Source: Pseudomonas sp.
GTDB lineage: Bacteria > Pseudomonadota > Gammaproteobacteria > Pseudomonadales > Pseudomonadaceae
Reading direction: 5' to 3'
NCBI RefSeq assembly: GCF_030698175.1
Contig: NZ_JAUYNT010000026.1
Span: 62,001-126,000 of the forward strand
Length of the DNA: 64,000 nt
A program made the translations under genes and the position numbers. Each line of letters starts with the position of its first letter. The stretch's first letter is position 1. This document shows, piece by piece, positions 35,443 through 43,815 of the stretch. The notes under the pieces are model-generated. The model was not told the origin of the DNA and searched no databases. It was given only the letters and a program-made list of their open reading frames with translations.

Positions 35443-36012
35443 ATGGCTTGGATCGAACTGCACAGCGAGCGCTTATTGCTGCGCACTTGGCGAGCCGAGG
35501 ACTTGCGCGGTTTTGCCGCGCTGAATGGCGACCCGCAAGTGATGCGGCATTTCCCCAGTGTGCTGAGCCGCGCCCAGAGCGATGCCATGGCGCGGCGTAT
35601 GCAAGCGCACTTTGCCGAGCATGGCTTTGGTTATTGGGTGCTGGAGCGCCGCGACCAGCCAGGGCTGATCGGCGTACTGGGTCTGCAGCGGGTGAATTTC
35701 GAGGCGGCCTTTACCCCGGCGGTGGAGATTGGCTGGCGGCTGCAGCAGGCCCATTGGCGTCAGGGCTATGCGCTGGAGGCGGCTGCTGCGGTGCTGGCCT
35801 GCGCCTTCGCGCAGGTGCAGTTGCCCGAGGTGCTGGCTTTTACCGTGCCATCCAATCTGCCCTCGCAAGCCTTGATGCAGCGCCTGGGCATGCAGCGCAA
35901 TCCGCACGATGATTTTGACCATCCGCTGCTGCCTGAAGGGCATCCGCTGCGCCGCCATTTACTGTATCGATTAAGCCGTGACAGCTGGCTGGAGCAACAC
36001 CATGACGGTTGA
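35443..36012 (+). CDS. RimJ/RimL-like GNAT acetyltransferase
   Basis: A 189-residue protein starting ELHSERLLLRTWRAEDL, a start pattern shared with RimJ/RimL and related peptide or alanine acetyltransferases. The GNAT core is EIGWRLQQAHWRQGYALEAA and TVPSNLPSQALMQRLGM. It overlaps the SagB-type gene by 11 bp and probably forms an operon with it. A role modifying a peptide or the product of that enzyme is conceivable, but no precursor peptide gene is nearby. ATG at 35443 is selected; frames extend upstream without support. Confidence 0.87.
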   Translation: MAWIELHSERLLLRTWRAEDLRGFAALNGDPQVMRHFPSVLSRAQSDAMARRMQAHFAEHGFGYWVLERRDQPGLIGVLGLQRVNFEAAFTPAVEIGWRLQQAHWRQGYALEAAAAVLACAFAQVQLPEVLAFTVPSNLPSQALMQRLGMQRNPHDDFDHPLLPEGHPLRRHLLYRLSRDSWLEQHHDG

Positions 36013-37585
36013 ACAGCAGGTCCGCGCCTATCACCAGCTGAGCATGCATCAGCCGGAAAACTTTGCCCCCGGCCCCGGTCAGTTGCACTGGGCGACCCAG
36101 CCGGCGGCGTTTCGCCGTTATGCCGGGGCACGGCTGATCGAGCTGCAGCGCCGCCCGTTTGCGCAGTCCGTCGACTATGACGCGGTGTTTGCCGCGCCTG
36201 TGGCGGTGCCAGCGTCACTCGATCACGCCAGCGTCGCGCAACTGCTGTACGACAGTCTGGCGCTGTCGGCCTGGAAGGAGTCCGGCGGCAGCCGCTGGGC
36301 GCTGCGGGTCAATCCATCCTCGGGCAATCTGCACCCGACCGAAGCCTATTTGTTGCTGCCCGCCGGGGCGGTGGACGAGGCCGCGCTGCTGGTGCATTAC
36401 GCCCCGGATAAGCACGGCCTGGAGGTGCGGGCCGAGTTGCCGCCCGCCTTGGCCGCGCAATTGAGCGCGAGTCTGCCTGTCGGTGGCGTGCTGCTGGCGC
36501 TGAGCAGCATCGGCTGGCGTGAAGCCTGGAAGTACGGCGAGCGAAGTTACCGTTACTGTCAGCATGACCTGGGCCACGCCCAGGCCGCGCTGGCGATTGC
36601 CGCCAGTGCCCTGGGCTGGCAGGTGCGTTTGTTGAATGGCGTGGCGGCGGCGCAGTTGGATGGCATGTTCGGGCTGGATCGCGACGGCTTTAGCGAGGCC
36701 GAACAGATCGATTGTCTGCTGTGGATAGGCCCAGCCCAAGCCGCCGAATTTGCCTTGCCGCCGTCGCTGCTCAAAAGCCTGGCGGCGCTGGAGTTGGCCG
36801 GCCAGCCCAATCAATTGTCGACCCAGCAACGCCACTGGCCGGAGCTTGCACGGGTGCAGCAACTCTGTCGCGCCCCGGCATTGGCATCCCGCCCTTGGTT
36901 GGCGCCGGCGGGGCGGCAGGCGGCAGATAATCCCGCGTTGCTACTGCGCCCGCTGCTGCATCAAAGACGCAGCGCTCAGGCCTTCGATGGTCGCTGCGGG
37001 ATTCACGCCGAGTTGCTGCTGGCCTGGCTGCAACGTCTGCTGCCGGCCAATTCGCCGGTGCCCTTGGCGCTGTTGGGCGCGCCGCCGCAGGTGGATTTGC
37101 TGCTATTTGTGCATAGAGTCGAGGGTTTGCCCGCCGGCCTGTATTGGCTGGATCGCAGCGGCAGCGGCACGGTCTCTGGCTGGCGCGCGGACTTTGTCTG
37201 GCAACGGGTCAATCCTGAACTGCCCTTGTATTTGTTGCTGGAGGGCGATGCCCGGGGTTTGGCTGGGTTTCTCTCCTGCGGGCAGAACATCGCCCGCGAT
37301 GGCTGCGTGGCCCTGGCCATGTTGGCGCGTTTCGATGGGGCGCTGGCACAAGGGCCGTGGCAGTATCCGCGGCTGTTCTGGGAGTGCGGGCAGATCGGCC
37401 AGTTGCTCTACCTGGAGGCCGAGGCGGCGGGCTTGGCTGGCACCGGAATTGGCTGTTATTTCGACCCGCAGGTGCATGAGCTGCTCGAGATGGCCGACAG
37501 CCGCTGGCAAAGCCTTTACCATTTCACTATTGGCCGGGCGCTGGTGGATGAGCGCGTTAGCAGTCTGCCGGCGTATCCAGAGTAA
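36002..37585 (+). CDS. Standalone SagB/ThcOx-type dehydrogenase (double nitroreductase)
   Basis: A 527-residue protein with two nitroreductase-like halves. The first (~residues 60-230) contains SALSAWKESGGSRWALRVNPSSGNLHPTEAYLL, the region that in SagB/ThcOx binds FMN (R-x-N-P-S-x-G-x-L-x-P). The second half (~300-520) carries YRCGQNIARDGCVALAM-like and ECGQIGQLLYLEA sequences. SagB enzymes oxidise azolines in thiazole/oxazole RiPPs, but no YcaO cyclodehydratase, docking protein or precursor was seen in this window. GGAG lies 7 nt upstream of the ATG at 36002. Probable flavin oxidoreductase of unknown substrate, coupled to the upstream acetyltransferase. Confidence 0.85.
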   Translation: MTVEQQVRAYHQLSMHQPENFAPGPGQLHWATQPAAFRRYAGARLIELQRRPFAQSVDYDAVFAAPVAVPASLDHASVAQLLYDSLALSAWKESGGSRWALRVNPSSGNLHPTEAYLLLPAGAVDEAALLVHYAPDKHGLEVRAELPPALAAQLSASLPVGGVLLALSSIGWREAWKYGERSYRYCQHDLGHAQAALAIAASALGWQVRLLNGVAAAQLDGMFGLDRDGFSEAEQIDCLLWIGPAQAAEFALPPSLLKSLAALELAGQPNQLSTQQRHWPELARVQQLCRAPALASRPWLAPAGRQAADNPALLLRPLLHQRRSAQAFDGRCGIHAELLLAWLQRLLPANSPVPLALLGAPPQVDLLLFVHRVEGLPAGLYWLDRSGSGTVSGWRADFVWQRVNPELPLYLLLEGDARGLAGFLSCGQNIARDGCVALAMLARFDGALAQGPWQYPRLFWECGQIGQLLYLEAEAAGLAGTGIGCYFDPQVHELLEMADSRWQSLYHFTIGRALVDERVSSLPAYPE

Positions 37586-37650
37586 GGCTATGTACCCGCT
37601 ATGGGTTGAAGCGTGCGGCCGGTTAGACGATGCCTGGGGCGCGGTAATTC

Positions 37651-37814
37651 GTAGGGTGGGTTAGGCGCATGACCGCGGGCTATCTGCTGATGCTTATGCC
37701 GTTGCGCCGTAACCCACCAGATGGGAGCGGCCGATCACCGTTTGGTGGGTTACGTGGCGCACACATTGCGCAGTTGATGCTCTGACCCTGCTCTGCGCCA
37801 CTAACCCACCCTAC
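37651..37814. repeat. GTAGGGTGGGTTAG-type inverted intergenic repeat, copy 2
   Basis: Outer arms GTAGGGTGGGTTAG and CTAACCCACCCTAC are exact reverse complements, with two internal partial arms (TAACCCACC, GGTGGGTTA). It fills most of the 329-bp gap between the SagB-type and tesB genes. No gene seen there. Confidence 0.85.
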
Positions 37815-37914
37815 AAAGGCTAGAATCTGGCTCAACAGTCAACGGATATATGGCCAATATTAATCGCTGCCACCGCAATGAGTGGCAGCATGCCTTGCGT
37901 AGAGGAGATTTTGT

Positions 37915-38784
37915 ATGACCCAGGTACTGGATAATTTGGTAGCGCTGCTGAGCCTCGAAGCCATCGAGGAAGACCTCTATCGCGGCAACAGTCAGGACCT
38001 TGGTTTTCGCCAGTTGTTCGGCGGCCAGGTGCTCGGTCAGTGTGTGTCGGCGGCCAGTCGCACCGTGGAAGAAAGCCGCCATGTGCATTCCATGCACGGC
38101 TATTTTTTGCGCCCAGGCGACGTCAGCGTGCCGGTGGTTTATCAGGTCGACCGCATCCGCGATGGCGGCAGCTTCAGCACCCGGCGGATCACGGCGATCC
38201 AGAAGGGCAAGCCGATCTTCACCTGCGCGGCGTCGTTTCAGTACGATGAGGAAGGCTTCAATCATCAGTTGCCGATGCCCGATGTGCCGGGGCCGGAAAA
38301 CTTCAAATCGGAAACCGAGTTGGCGCGGCTGATTGCGCCGATGATCCCCGAGCGCATGCGCGAGCGGGCGATCAGCGACAAGCCGATTGAAATCCGCCCG
38401 GTGACGCGTATCAATCCCTTCGACCCCAAGCCTTGCGAGCCGGTCAAGTACGTCTGGTTTCGCGCCGACGGCGATTTGCCGGATGACCCGCAGCTGCACA
38501 AATACCTGCTGGCCTACGCCTCGGATTTCAACCTGCTGACCACCTCGATGCAGCCCCATGGCGTGTCGGTATTCCAGAAGTTTATGCAGGTCGCCAGTCT
38601 CGACCATTCGCTGTGGTTTCACGCCAACCTGCGCATGGACGACTGGCTGCTGTACGCCATGGACAGCCCTTGGGCCGGCAATGCCCGCGGTTTCTCCCGT
38701 GGCAGCATCTTCAACCGCGCCGGCCAGTTGGTCGCCTCGGTGGCGCAAGAGGGTCTGACCCGTCAGCGCGAGGACTGGAAGTAA
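37915..38784 (+). CDS. tesB: Acyl-CoA thioesterase II (TesB)
   Basis: Hydrolyses acyl-CoA to free fatty acid and CoA. 289 residues, double hot-dog fold. Catalytic-type residues: Asp in AYASDFNLLTTSMQP, then Thr/Gln at conserved C-terminal positions (FSRGSIFNRAGQLVASVAQEG), as in E. coli TesB. N-terminal half: FGGQVLGQCVSAASRTV and HSMHGYFLRPGD. Strong GAGGAG 6-7 nt upstream. After the stop, one base separates it from a 36-codon ORF, then the HAD gene, a possible short operon. Loss typically has mild phenotypes because of redundancy. Confidence 0.95.
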   Translation: MTQVLDNLVALLSLEAIEEDLYRGNSQDLGFRQLFGGQVLGQCVSAASRTVEESRHVHSMHGYFLRPGDVSVPVVYQVDRIRDGGSFSTRRITAIQKGKPIFTCAASFQYDEEGFNHQLPMPDVPGPENFKSETELARLIAPMIPERMRERAISDKPIEIRPVTRINPFDPKPCEPVKYVWFRADGDLPDDPQLHKYLLAYASDFNLLTTSMQPHGVSVFQKFMQVASLDHSLWFHANLRMDDWLLYAMDSPWAGNARGFSRGSIFNRAGQLVASVAQEGLTRQREDWK

Positions 38785-38898
38785 CATGGGCGTTGTAGCA
38801 GCATGCCCCGGCGTCTGTGCGAGGACCGGAAATAACATGGGCGTTGCAGCGGCCTGCAGCTTGCCCCGGCTGCGTCTGTGCGCGGAGGAGAACTAATG
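38768..38898. repeat. Imperfect tandem duplication linking tesB to the HAD gene
   Basis: Copy 1 (38768-38818) begins GCGAGGACTGGAAGTAACAT, the tesB end plus ATG. Copy 2 (38819-38880) begins GCGAGGACCGGAAATAACAT. A third, shorter degenerate match at 38880-38898 carries the HAD ribosome-binding site and ATG. Each unit has a purine-rich stretch followed by an ATG. Confidence 0.75.
38786..38896 (+). CDS. Possible 36-residue coupled ORF between tesB and HAD gene
   Basis: Starts one base after the tesB stop (TAA-c-ATG) and ends in TAATG overlapping the HAD start. It consists of two imperfect repeats (MGVVAAC..., MGVAAAC...) created by the duplication. No homology recognised. It may be translated only to carry ribosomes to the next gene. 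Confidence 0.35.
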   Translation: MGVVAACPGVCARTGNNMGVAAACSLPRLRLCAEEN

Positions 38899-39483
38899 TG
38901 GCGACAGAGCCGCCATTGGGTGTTCGACATGGACGGCACCCTGACGGTGGCTGTGCATGATTTCGAGGCCATCAAGCGGGCCTTGGACATTCCACTGAGC
39001 GACGACATTCTCCAGCACCTGGCCGCCTTGCCGAGCGCTGAGGCGGCGGCCAAACATGCCTGGCTGCTGAGCCATGAACGGGAACTGGCCGAGGCTGCGC
39101 AAGCGGCGCCTGGCGCCCTCGAACTGGTGCGTGAACTGCGGCGGCGCGGCTGCCAGCTGGGCATTCTGACCCGTAATGCCCATGCCCTGGCACTGCTGAC
39201 CCTGCAAGCGATTGGTTTGGCTGAGTGCTTTGCCAGCATCGACGTGATCGGTCGCGATGAAGCGCCGCCCAAACCCGATCCCGGTGGCTTGCTGCACCTG
39301 GCGCAGCGGTGGCAGGTGGCGCCGCAGGCATTGGTGATGGTCGGCGACTATCGCTTCGATCTGGAATGCGCCCGCGCCGTGGGCGCCCAGGCGCTGCTGG
39401 TCAATCTGCCGGAAAATCCCTGGCCCGAGCTTTGCGACGGCTACGCCCAGGATTGCGCCGAGTTGCTGCGCCAGTTGCGTTAA
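38896..39483 (+). CDS. HAD-family hydrolase (phosphatase)
   Basis: A 195-residue haloacid-dehalogenase-superfamily protein, PGMB-like subclass. Motif I FDMDGTLT (nucleophile Asp), motif II ILTRNAHA (Thr), motif III Lys in PPKPDPGG, motif IV MVGDYRFDLECA. The cap insertion (AIKRALDIPLSDDILQHLA to ~residue 80) suggests small phosphorylated substrates such as phosphoglycolate or sugar phosphates. GGAGGAG lies upstream of the ATG. Substrate undetermined. Confidence 0.9.
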   Translation: MWRQSRHWVFDMDGTLTVAVHDFEAIKRALDIPLSDDILQHLAALPSAEAAAKHAWLLSHERELAEAAQAAPGALELVRELRRRGCQLGILTRNAHALALLTLQAIGLAECFASIDVIGRDEAPPKPDPGGLLHLAQRWQVAPQALVMVGDYRFDLECARAVGAQALLVNLPENPWPELCDGYAQDCAELLRQLR

Positions 39484-39521
39484 GCACCGTAGTCATTCGG
39501 TATGGCCTGGAATGCAGGCCG

Positions 39522-39607
39522 TAGGATGGTGTGGAGCGTAGCGATACCCATCACGGGTTTGATCGCCACCGCTACTCGATGGGTATCGCCAGCTCAACCC
39601 ATCCTAC
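39522..39607. repeat. GTAGGATGG...CCATCCTAC inverted intergenic repeat
   Basis: Related to the elements at 24006 and 37651; arms GTAGGATGGTGTGGAG... and ...CTCAACCCATCCTAC with internal GATACCCATC/GATGGGTATC inverted sequences. It lies between the convergent HAD and metallopeptidase genes and may act as a terminator. Confidence 0.75.
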
Positions 39608-39621
39608 GCTGTGCTACGCCG

Positions 39622-40491
39622 CTACAGCGTGCGGGCCTTGAAGGTGTCGCACAGGCCAACCTTGCCTTGCTCGAAGCCCGTTTTGAACCAGCGTACCCGC
39701 TGCGCCGAGGTGCCGTGGGTGAAGGCATCCGGTATCACCTGGCCTTGGCTTTGCTGCTGTAGGCGATCATCGCCGATGGCGTTGGCGGCGTTCAGTGCCT
39801 CTTCCAAGTCGCCGGCTTCCAGCCATTGCAAGCGTTGCTGGGCGCTATGGGCCCAAACGCCGGCCAGACAGTCGGCCTGCAACTCCTGACGCACCAATAA
39901 GCCGTTGTCACCTTCCAGCCTCTCGCCACGCTGGCGAGCCGCCTGCACCTTGGCCGACACGCCGAGCAGGGTCTGCACGTGGTGCCCGACTTCATGGGCG
40001 ATCACATAGGCCTGGGCAAAATCTCCGGCGGCGCCAAAGCGTTGCTCAAGCTCACGGAAGAAACTCAGGTCCAGATACACCTGGCGGTCGCCGGGGCAAT
40101 AAAACGGCCCGCTCGCCGCGCTGGCCATGCCGCAGGCCGAGCGCACGCTGGCGTTGAATAACACCAGGGTCGGGTCCTGATACTGCCGGCCAGCTTGTTG
40201 AAAAATCTGCCGCCAGGTGTCTTCGGTATCACCCAGTACGGCGCGAACAAAGTCGGTCTGTTGGTTATTGGTCGGGCTCTTGGCGCTCGGCTGCTGGACG
40301 CTGGAACCGCTAATGCCGGCTTGCCCCGCGAGCTGGCCAAGGATCTGCAGCGGGTCTTGGCCGGTGAGCAGCCCGAACCCCACGATCAGCACCACGGCGC
40401 CCAGGCTCAAGCCTTTGCCGCCGGGGCGAAAACCGCCGCCACTGCCGCCGTCCACTACGTTGTCGCTGCGCCGCGCGCGTTTCCACTGCAT
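39622..40491 (-). CDS. Neutral zinc metallopeptidase (YpfJ-like)
   Basis: A 289-residue membrane-anchored protein. A short cytoplasmic basic segment (MQWKRARRSDNVVDGG) and one transmembrane helix (~residues 25-45, GKGLSLGAVVLIVGFGLLTG) precede an extracytoplasmic metallopeptidase domain. Zinc site HEVGHH in AYVIAHEVGHHVQ, with further conserved ELQADCLAGVWA. Family PF04228, a predicted zinc protease of unknown substrate. CAGGAG lies 6 nt before the ATG at 40491, preferred over an upstream TTG. Confidence 0.9.
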   Translation of the reverse strand: MQWKRARRSDNVVDGGSGGGFRPGGKGLSLGAVVLIVGFGLLTGQDPLQILGQLAGQAGISGSSVQQPSAKSPTNNQQTDFVRAVLGDTEDTWRQIFQQAGRQYQDPTLVLFNASVRSACGMASAASGPFYCPGDRQVYLDLSFFRELEQRFGAAGDFAQAYVIAHEVGHHVQTLLGVSAKVQAARQRGERLEGDNGLLVRQELQADCLAGVWAHSAQQRLQWLEAGDLEEALNAANAIGDDRLQQQSQGQVIPDAFTHGTSAQRVRWFKTGFEQGKVGLCDTFKARTL

Positions 40492-40549
40492 GTTCAACTC
40501 CTGATTATGGGGGGGCTTGGCCGTCGTGCTCTAGGGTCGATTCGGCCTA

Positions 40550-41413
40550 CTAGCCCAGCTGTTTTGGATCGATCAGCAGTTCGGCACGGGCCAGCAACTG
40601 TACATGGCCGCCGACTGTGACGCGGCCATCGACAGCCACGCACACATCCAGCCGGCTTGGGCGTTGCAGGAAGCGCCCTTGATTGAGGCTAAACGCCTGC
40701 CCTGGCCCACGTACGCCCTGTTGCACCAAGTAAGCAGCCACCGGCCCGGCGGCGCTGCCGGTGGCGATGTCCTCCACCTGCCCGGCCGGGTCCCAGGTGC
40801 GACCCTCAAGGCCATCGACATCCAGCAAGTAAACAAAGGCCGCGCCGCAGTTCAACAGTTCGACATCCAGCAACCGGCATTGTTTGGCCTTGGCCAGGCC
40901 GGCCGCAATGACCGGCAGCAATACATAGGGCAGCCCGGTGCTGACCACAGTGGCGGGGTAGCGCGGATCCAACTCAGTGCTGGGCAAACCAAAGGCGCTG
41001 GCAAACTCGGCGGCTTCAGCCTGGCTGAGCACCTGGCCAAATTTGGCCTGGCCCTGATCCATCTCGGCGTAAAAGCCCTGACCATGGCGGCGGCTGGTTA
41101 TTTGCACGCTTTTGCTCAGCAAGTGCAGGGTCCACTGGGCCTGCTCGGCCGGGCTGTGCAAGTGATGCAGCAAGGCCGCCGCGCCAATGATCGGGTGACC
41201 GGCGAAGGGCAGCTCCTCTTCCATGGTGAAGATCCGCGCGTGGTATTCCTGGGCGCTGGCGCCGGGCAGCAGGAAGATCGATTCGAACTGGCGCAGCTCA
41301 ATGGTCAGCGCCTGCATGGCCGCACTCGACAGCCCACGGGCATCGGCAAAGGCACTCAAACCATTGCCGCTCAGCGGCCGTTCAGCGAATACATCCAGTT
41401 GCCAGTACTGCAT
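40550..41413 (-). CDS. PhzF-family isomerase/epimerase-like protein
   Basis: A 287-residue PhzF/DapF-fold protein with two-fold pseudo-symmetry. The N-terminal half reads WQLDVFAERPLSGNGLSAFADA, then the segment around LRQFESIFLL containing the conserved catalytic-position Glu, and EELPFAGHPIIGAA (family FxGHPT-like). The C-terminal half has GSAAGPVAAYL. AGGAG upstream of the ATG. Members include phenazine enzyme PhzF and many uncharacterised isomerases; no phenazine genes are present, so the substrate is unknown. Confidence 0.9.
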   Translation of the reverse strand: MQYWQLDVFAERPLSGNGLSAFADARGLSSAAMQALTIELRQFESIFLLPGASAQEYHARIFTMEEELPFAGHPIIGAAALLHHLHSPAEQAQWTLHLLSKSVQITSRRHGQGFYAEMDQGQAKFGQVLSQAEAAEFASAFGLPSTELDPRYPATVVSTGLPYVLLPVIAAGLAKAKQCRLLDVELLNCGAAFVYLLDVDGLEGRTWDPAGQVEDIATGSAAGPVAAYLVQQGVRGPGQAFSLNQGRFLQRPSRLDVCVAVDGRVTVGGHVQLLARAELLIDPKQLG

Positions 41414-41545
41414 GGTGGGCGCTCCTGCGCTGTGCTTGGACGTTGGAGTTTACTGCGCGGGCCAGGTCAATGCAGCCGCAAGACTTGGGTGTTTGCGGAT
41501 GCTCAGCGAGGCCCTATGCTCGAAGCCTACTTTGGGGAGTTAAAC

Positions 41546-41929
41546 ATGCGCACTACGCAGATTTTTTTGTGGCTGCAGGCCTTGGGGCTGATCGGCTTGG
41601 GGCTGGCCTATTTTATCCGCCCCCATGAGATGACCAATCTCAGTGGCATGTTGCTGATGGCTCAGGCGGCGATCACCGACGTGCGCGCCTACTACGGTGG
41701 CTTGCAGATGGGCTTGGGGGTTTTTCTGTTGCTGGCCTGCCGGCAAACCGAACTGACGCGGGCGGCGTTGATTCTGCTGGTGCTGCTTAACAGCGCCTTG
41801 GCCTTGGCGCGGATCGGCGGCCTGTGGCTGGACGGCGGCTTTGAGCAGACCTTCAACCTGACCGCGTTGCTGATTGAAGTGGTGTCGGCGGGGCTGGCCC
41901 TGTGGTTGCTGCGCCGCTTGCCGAATTAA
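41546..41929 (+). CDS. DUF4345 membrane protein
   Basis: A 127-residue, four-helix membrane protein. Helices at ~5-22, 46-63, 70-88 and 100-122; conserved features are DVRAYYGGLQMGLGVFLL in the second helix region and LNSALALARIGGLWLDG. It matches the DUF4345 family. Function unknown. GGGGAG lies about 6 nt upstream of the ATG. Its 3' end overlaps the convergent lipoprotein gene by 4 bp. Confidence 0.85.
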   Translation: MRTTQIFLWLQALGLIGLGLAYFIRPHEMTNLSGMLLMAQAAITDVRAYYGGLQMGLGVFLLLACRQTELTRAALILLVLLNSALALARIGGLWLDGGFEQTFNLTALLIEVVSAGLALWLLRRLPN

Positions 41930-42435
41930 GGCTTGCTGGGGAAGTCGGCCAGCAGCTTGGCCACGGCCTGGTTGATGACTTCCTGGCTGGCGTTTGGGTC
42001 GCGAATTTGCTTATTAATCAGCGCCTGAAACAGCAGGCTGTCGTGGTTGTGGTTGTCGAGAATTCGCAGCGCCAGGCGCGCTCGCTGCTCGGGGCTGAAG
42101 TTGACGTCGCTGTAAGTGGCGCCACCCACGGCCACCGGCTTGATCTCGACCGCCGTGTTGTTGTCCACGCCCAACAGGTAGATCACCCGCAAGTCGGCGT
42201 TTTGCGCCTGCTCGGTATAACCCTTGGCCGTCAGCGCCGCGCGCAGGGCGATATTGAAGCGCTCTTCGAGATCGACGCGGTGGCCCGGACTGTTAATCGG
42301 TTTGATCACAAAGCTGCTGAAGTGGCCCTCGCGGGCCGCGTCCGTCACCAGGATGTCCGGGGTGGCCGGCGGCGCACCGGCGCAGGCGCCGAGCAGGCTG
42401 AACAGGGCGGATAACAACAGGCGCGAGTAAGGCAT
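41926..42435 (-). CDS. DUF4136-type lipoprotein
   Basis: A 169-residue lipoprotein: signal peptide with lipobox LLGACAG (Cys ~18), then a DUF4136-like domain (FSSFVIKPINSPGHRVDLEERFNIALRAALTAKGY, predicted alpha/beta). No enzymatic motif. Outer- or inner-membrane-attached in the periplasm; function unknown. GGAG lies 5 nt before the ATG. Overlaps the DUF4345 gene's end by 4 bp on the other strand. Confidence 0.85.
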   Translation of the reverse strand: MPYSRLLLSALFSLLGACAGAPPATPDILVTDAAREGHFSSFVIKPINSPGHRVDLEERFNIALRAALTAKGYTEQAQNADLRVIYLLGVDNNTAVEIKPVAVGGATYSDVNFSPEQRARLALRILDNHNHDSLLFQALINKQIRDPNASQEVINQAVAKLLADFPSKP

Positions 42436-42522
42436 GGGAACTCCGGCTTTTTATTGTGCCCCGAGCCTAATAGTCACTGCCGCCGTTGTCGCCAACCCTT
42501 GGTTGGGGCGGCTGTTTCACGC

Positions 42523-43611
42523 TTAACGGCGCTCCAGCAATACGCCGCTTTCCATATGGTGAGTGAAGGGGAACTGGTCGAACAGCGCGCAGCGGCTGAT
42601 TTTATGGCTGTCGTGTAACTGGGCGATGTTGGCCGCCAGGGTCTCGGGGTTGCAGGAGATATACAGAATCCGCTGGAAACGCCGGGTCAGCTCGCAGGTG
42701 TCCGGGTCCATGCCGGCCCGTGGCGGGTCGACGAACACGGTGCCGAAGTCGTAGCTGGGCAGGTCGATACCCTGCAGACGGCGGAATGGTCGCACTTCAT
42801 TCAGGGCCTGGGTCAGCTCTTCGGCGGACAGGCGCACCAAAGTGACGTTGTCCACGCCGTTGTCGGCCAGGTTGGCCAGCGCCGCATTCACCGAGGACTT
42901 GCTGATTTCGGTGGCCAGCACCTTGCGCACCCGAGTGGCCAGCGGCAGGGTGAAGTTGCCGTTGCCGCAATACAGCTCCAGCAGGTCATCGTCGCGCTGG
43001 CCGATGGCGTCATAGGCCCAACTGAGCATCTTCTGATTGACCGTGCCGTTGGGCTGGGTGAAGGCCCCTTCCGGTTGGCGATAGCTAAATTCGCGTCCTG
43101 CAACTTGCAGACGTTCGACCACGTGATCTTTGCCGATCACCAAGCGCTGGCCGCGCGAGCGACCGATCAGGCTGACGCCAAGCTCGGCGGCCAGTGTTTC
43201 TGCGGCGGCCTGCCAGTGCGCATCCAGCGGGCGGTGGTAGCACAGGGTAATCAGCCCATCGCCGGCCAGGGTGGTGAGAAACTCCACCTGAAACAGCTTG
43301 AACGACAGCGCCGAACTGGCTTGCCAGGCAGCCTTGAGCTTGGGCATCAAGGCATTGATGGCCACGCTGGCAATCGGCAAGTTGTCGAGCAAAATCGGCG
43401 TGTGTTTGTCGCCGGCGGCAAACATCGCATAGAAGCGCTCCTCGTTCTCGCGCCACAGGCGAAACTCGGCGCGCAGCCGGTAGTGCTCGGGTGGCGAGTC
43501 GAATACCGTCGGCTGCGGGGCGTCAAAGGGCGCTAATAGCGCAGTCAGGCGCGCCTGTTTTTCCGCCAGTTGGGTGGCGTAGGCGGCAGGATCGAATGTT
43601 GTGGCGGTCAT
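42523..43611 (-). CDS. trmA: tRNA (uracil-54-C5)-methyltransferase TrmA
   Basis: SAM-dependent enzyme producing ribothymidine-54 in tRNA (also acting on tmRNA). 362 residues, normal TrmA length. SAM motif [17 protein letters not shown]; catalytic Cys in [10 protein letters not shown]; the general-base Glu in HHMESGVLL; and the [10 protein letters not shown] motif. The N-terminal [18 protein letters not shown] region has no TRAM domain, as expected for TrmA. Standalone gene; a MITE-like repeat lies upstream. Confidence 0.96.
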   Translation of the reverse strand: MTATTFDPAAYATQLAEKQARLTALLAPFDAPQPTVFDSPPEHYRLRAEFRLWRENEERFYAMFAAGDKHTPILLDNLPIASVAINALMPKLKAAWQASSALSFKLFQVEFLTTLAGDGLITLCYHRPLDAHWQAAAETLAAELGVSLIGRSRGQRLVIGKDHVVERLQVAGREFSYRQPEGAFTQPNGTVNQKMLSWAYDAIGQRDDDLLELYCGNGNFTLPLATRVRKVLATEISKSSVNAALANLADNGVDNVTLVRLSAEELTQALNEVRPFRRLQGIDLPSYDFGTVFVDPPRAGMDPDTCELTRRFQRILYISCNPETLAANIAQLHDSHKISRCALFDQFPFTHHMESGVLLERR

Positions 43612-43672
43612 GGGGCAGCTCTTTTGGTCGGGCGGGTGTTAACCCGCCGCTAGCAAGGAAGTAAGGGGTATC

Positions 43673-43810
43673 AGGCCGTTGAAAAACGTAGCGAGCGACG
43701 GCTAGGCAAGGCGAAATCAGCCGAAAAAGCGCAGTGTACGAGCTGTACATGAGCATTTTGAGGCTGATTTCAACGCGGCATAGCCGAGCGCAGTAGTTTT
43801 TCAGCGGCCT
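43673..43810. repeat. MITE-like intergenic repeat, copy 3 (inverted, diverged)
   Basis: 138 bp, opposite orientation to copies 1 and 2. Termini AGGCCGTTGAAAAAC and AGGCCGCTGAAAAAC as inverted pair; the core has AAATCAGCC in place of AAACAGGC, with compensating changes in the other arm (GGCTGATTT), so the inner stem is preserved. It lies between the trmA and NCS2 genes, ending 6 bp from the permease stop. Confidence 0.85.
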
Positions 43811-43815
43811 GGTAA

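Noticed and set aside
35978..37585. RiPP biosynthetic cluster around the SagB-type enzyme
   Set aside because: No YcaO, E1-like or precursor gene in the window; only the dehydrogenase-type enzyme and an acetyltransferase are present.
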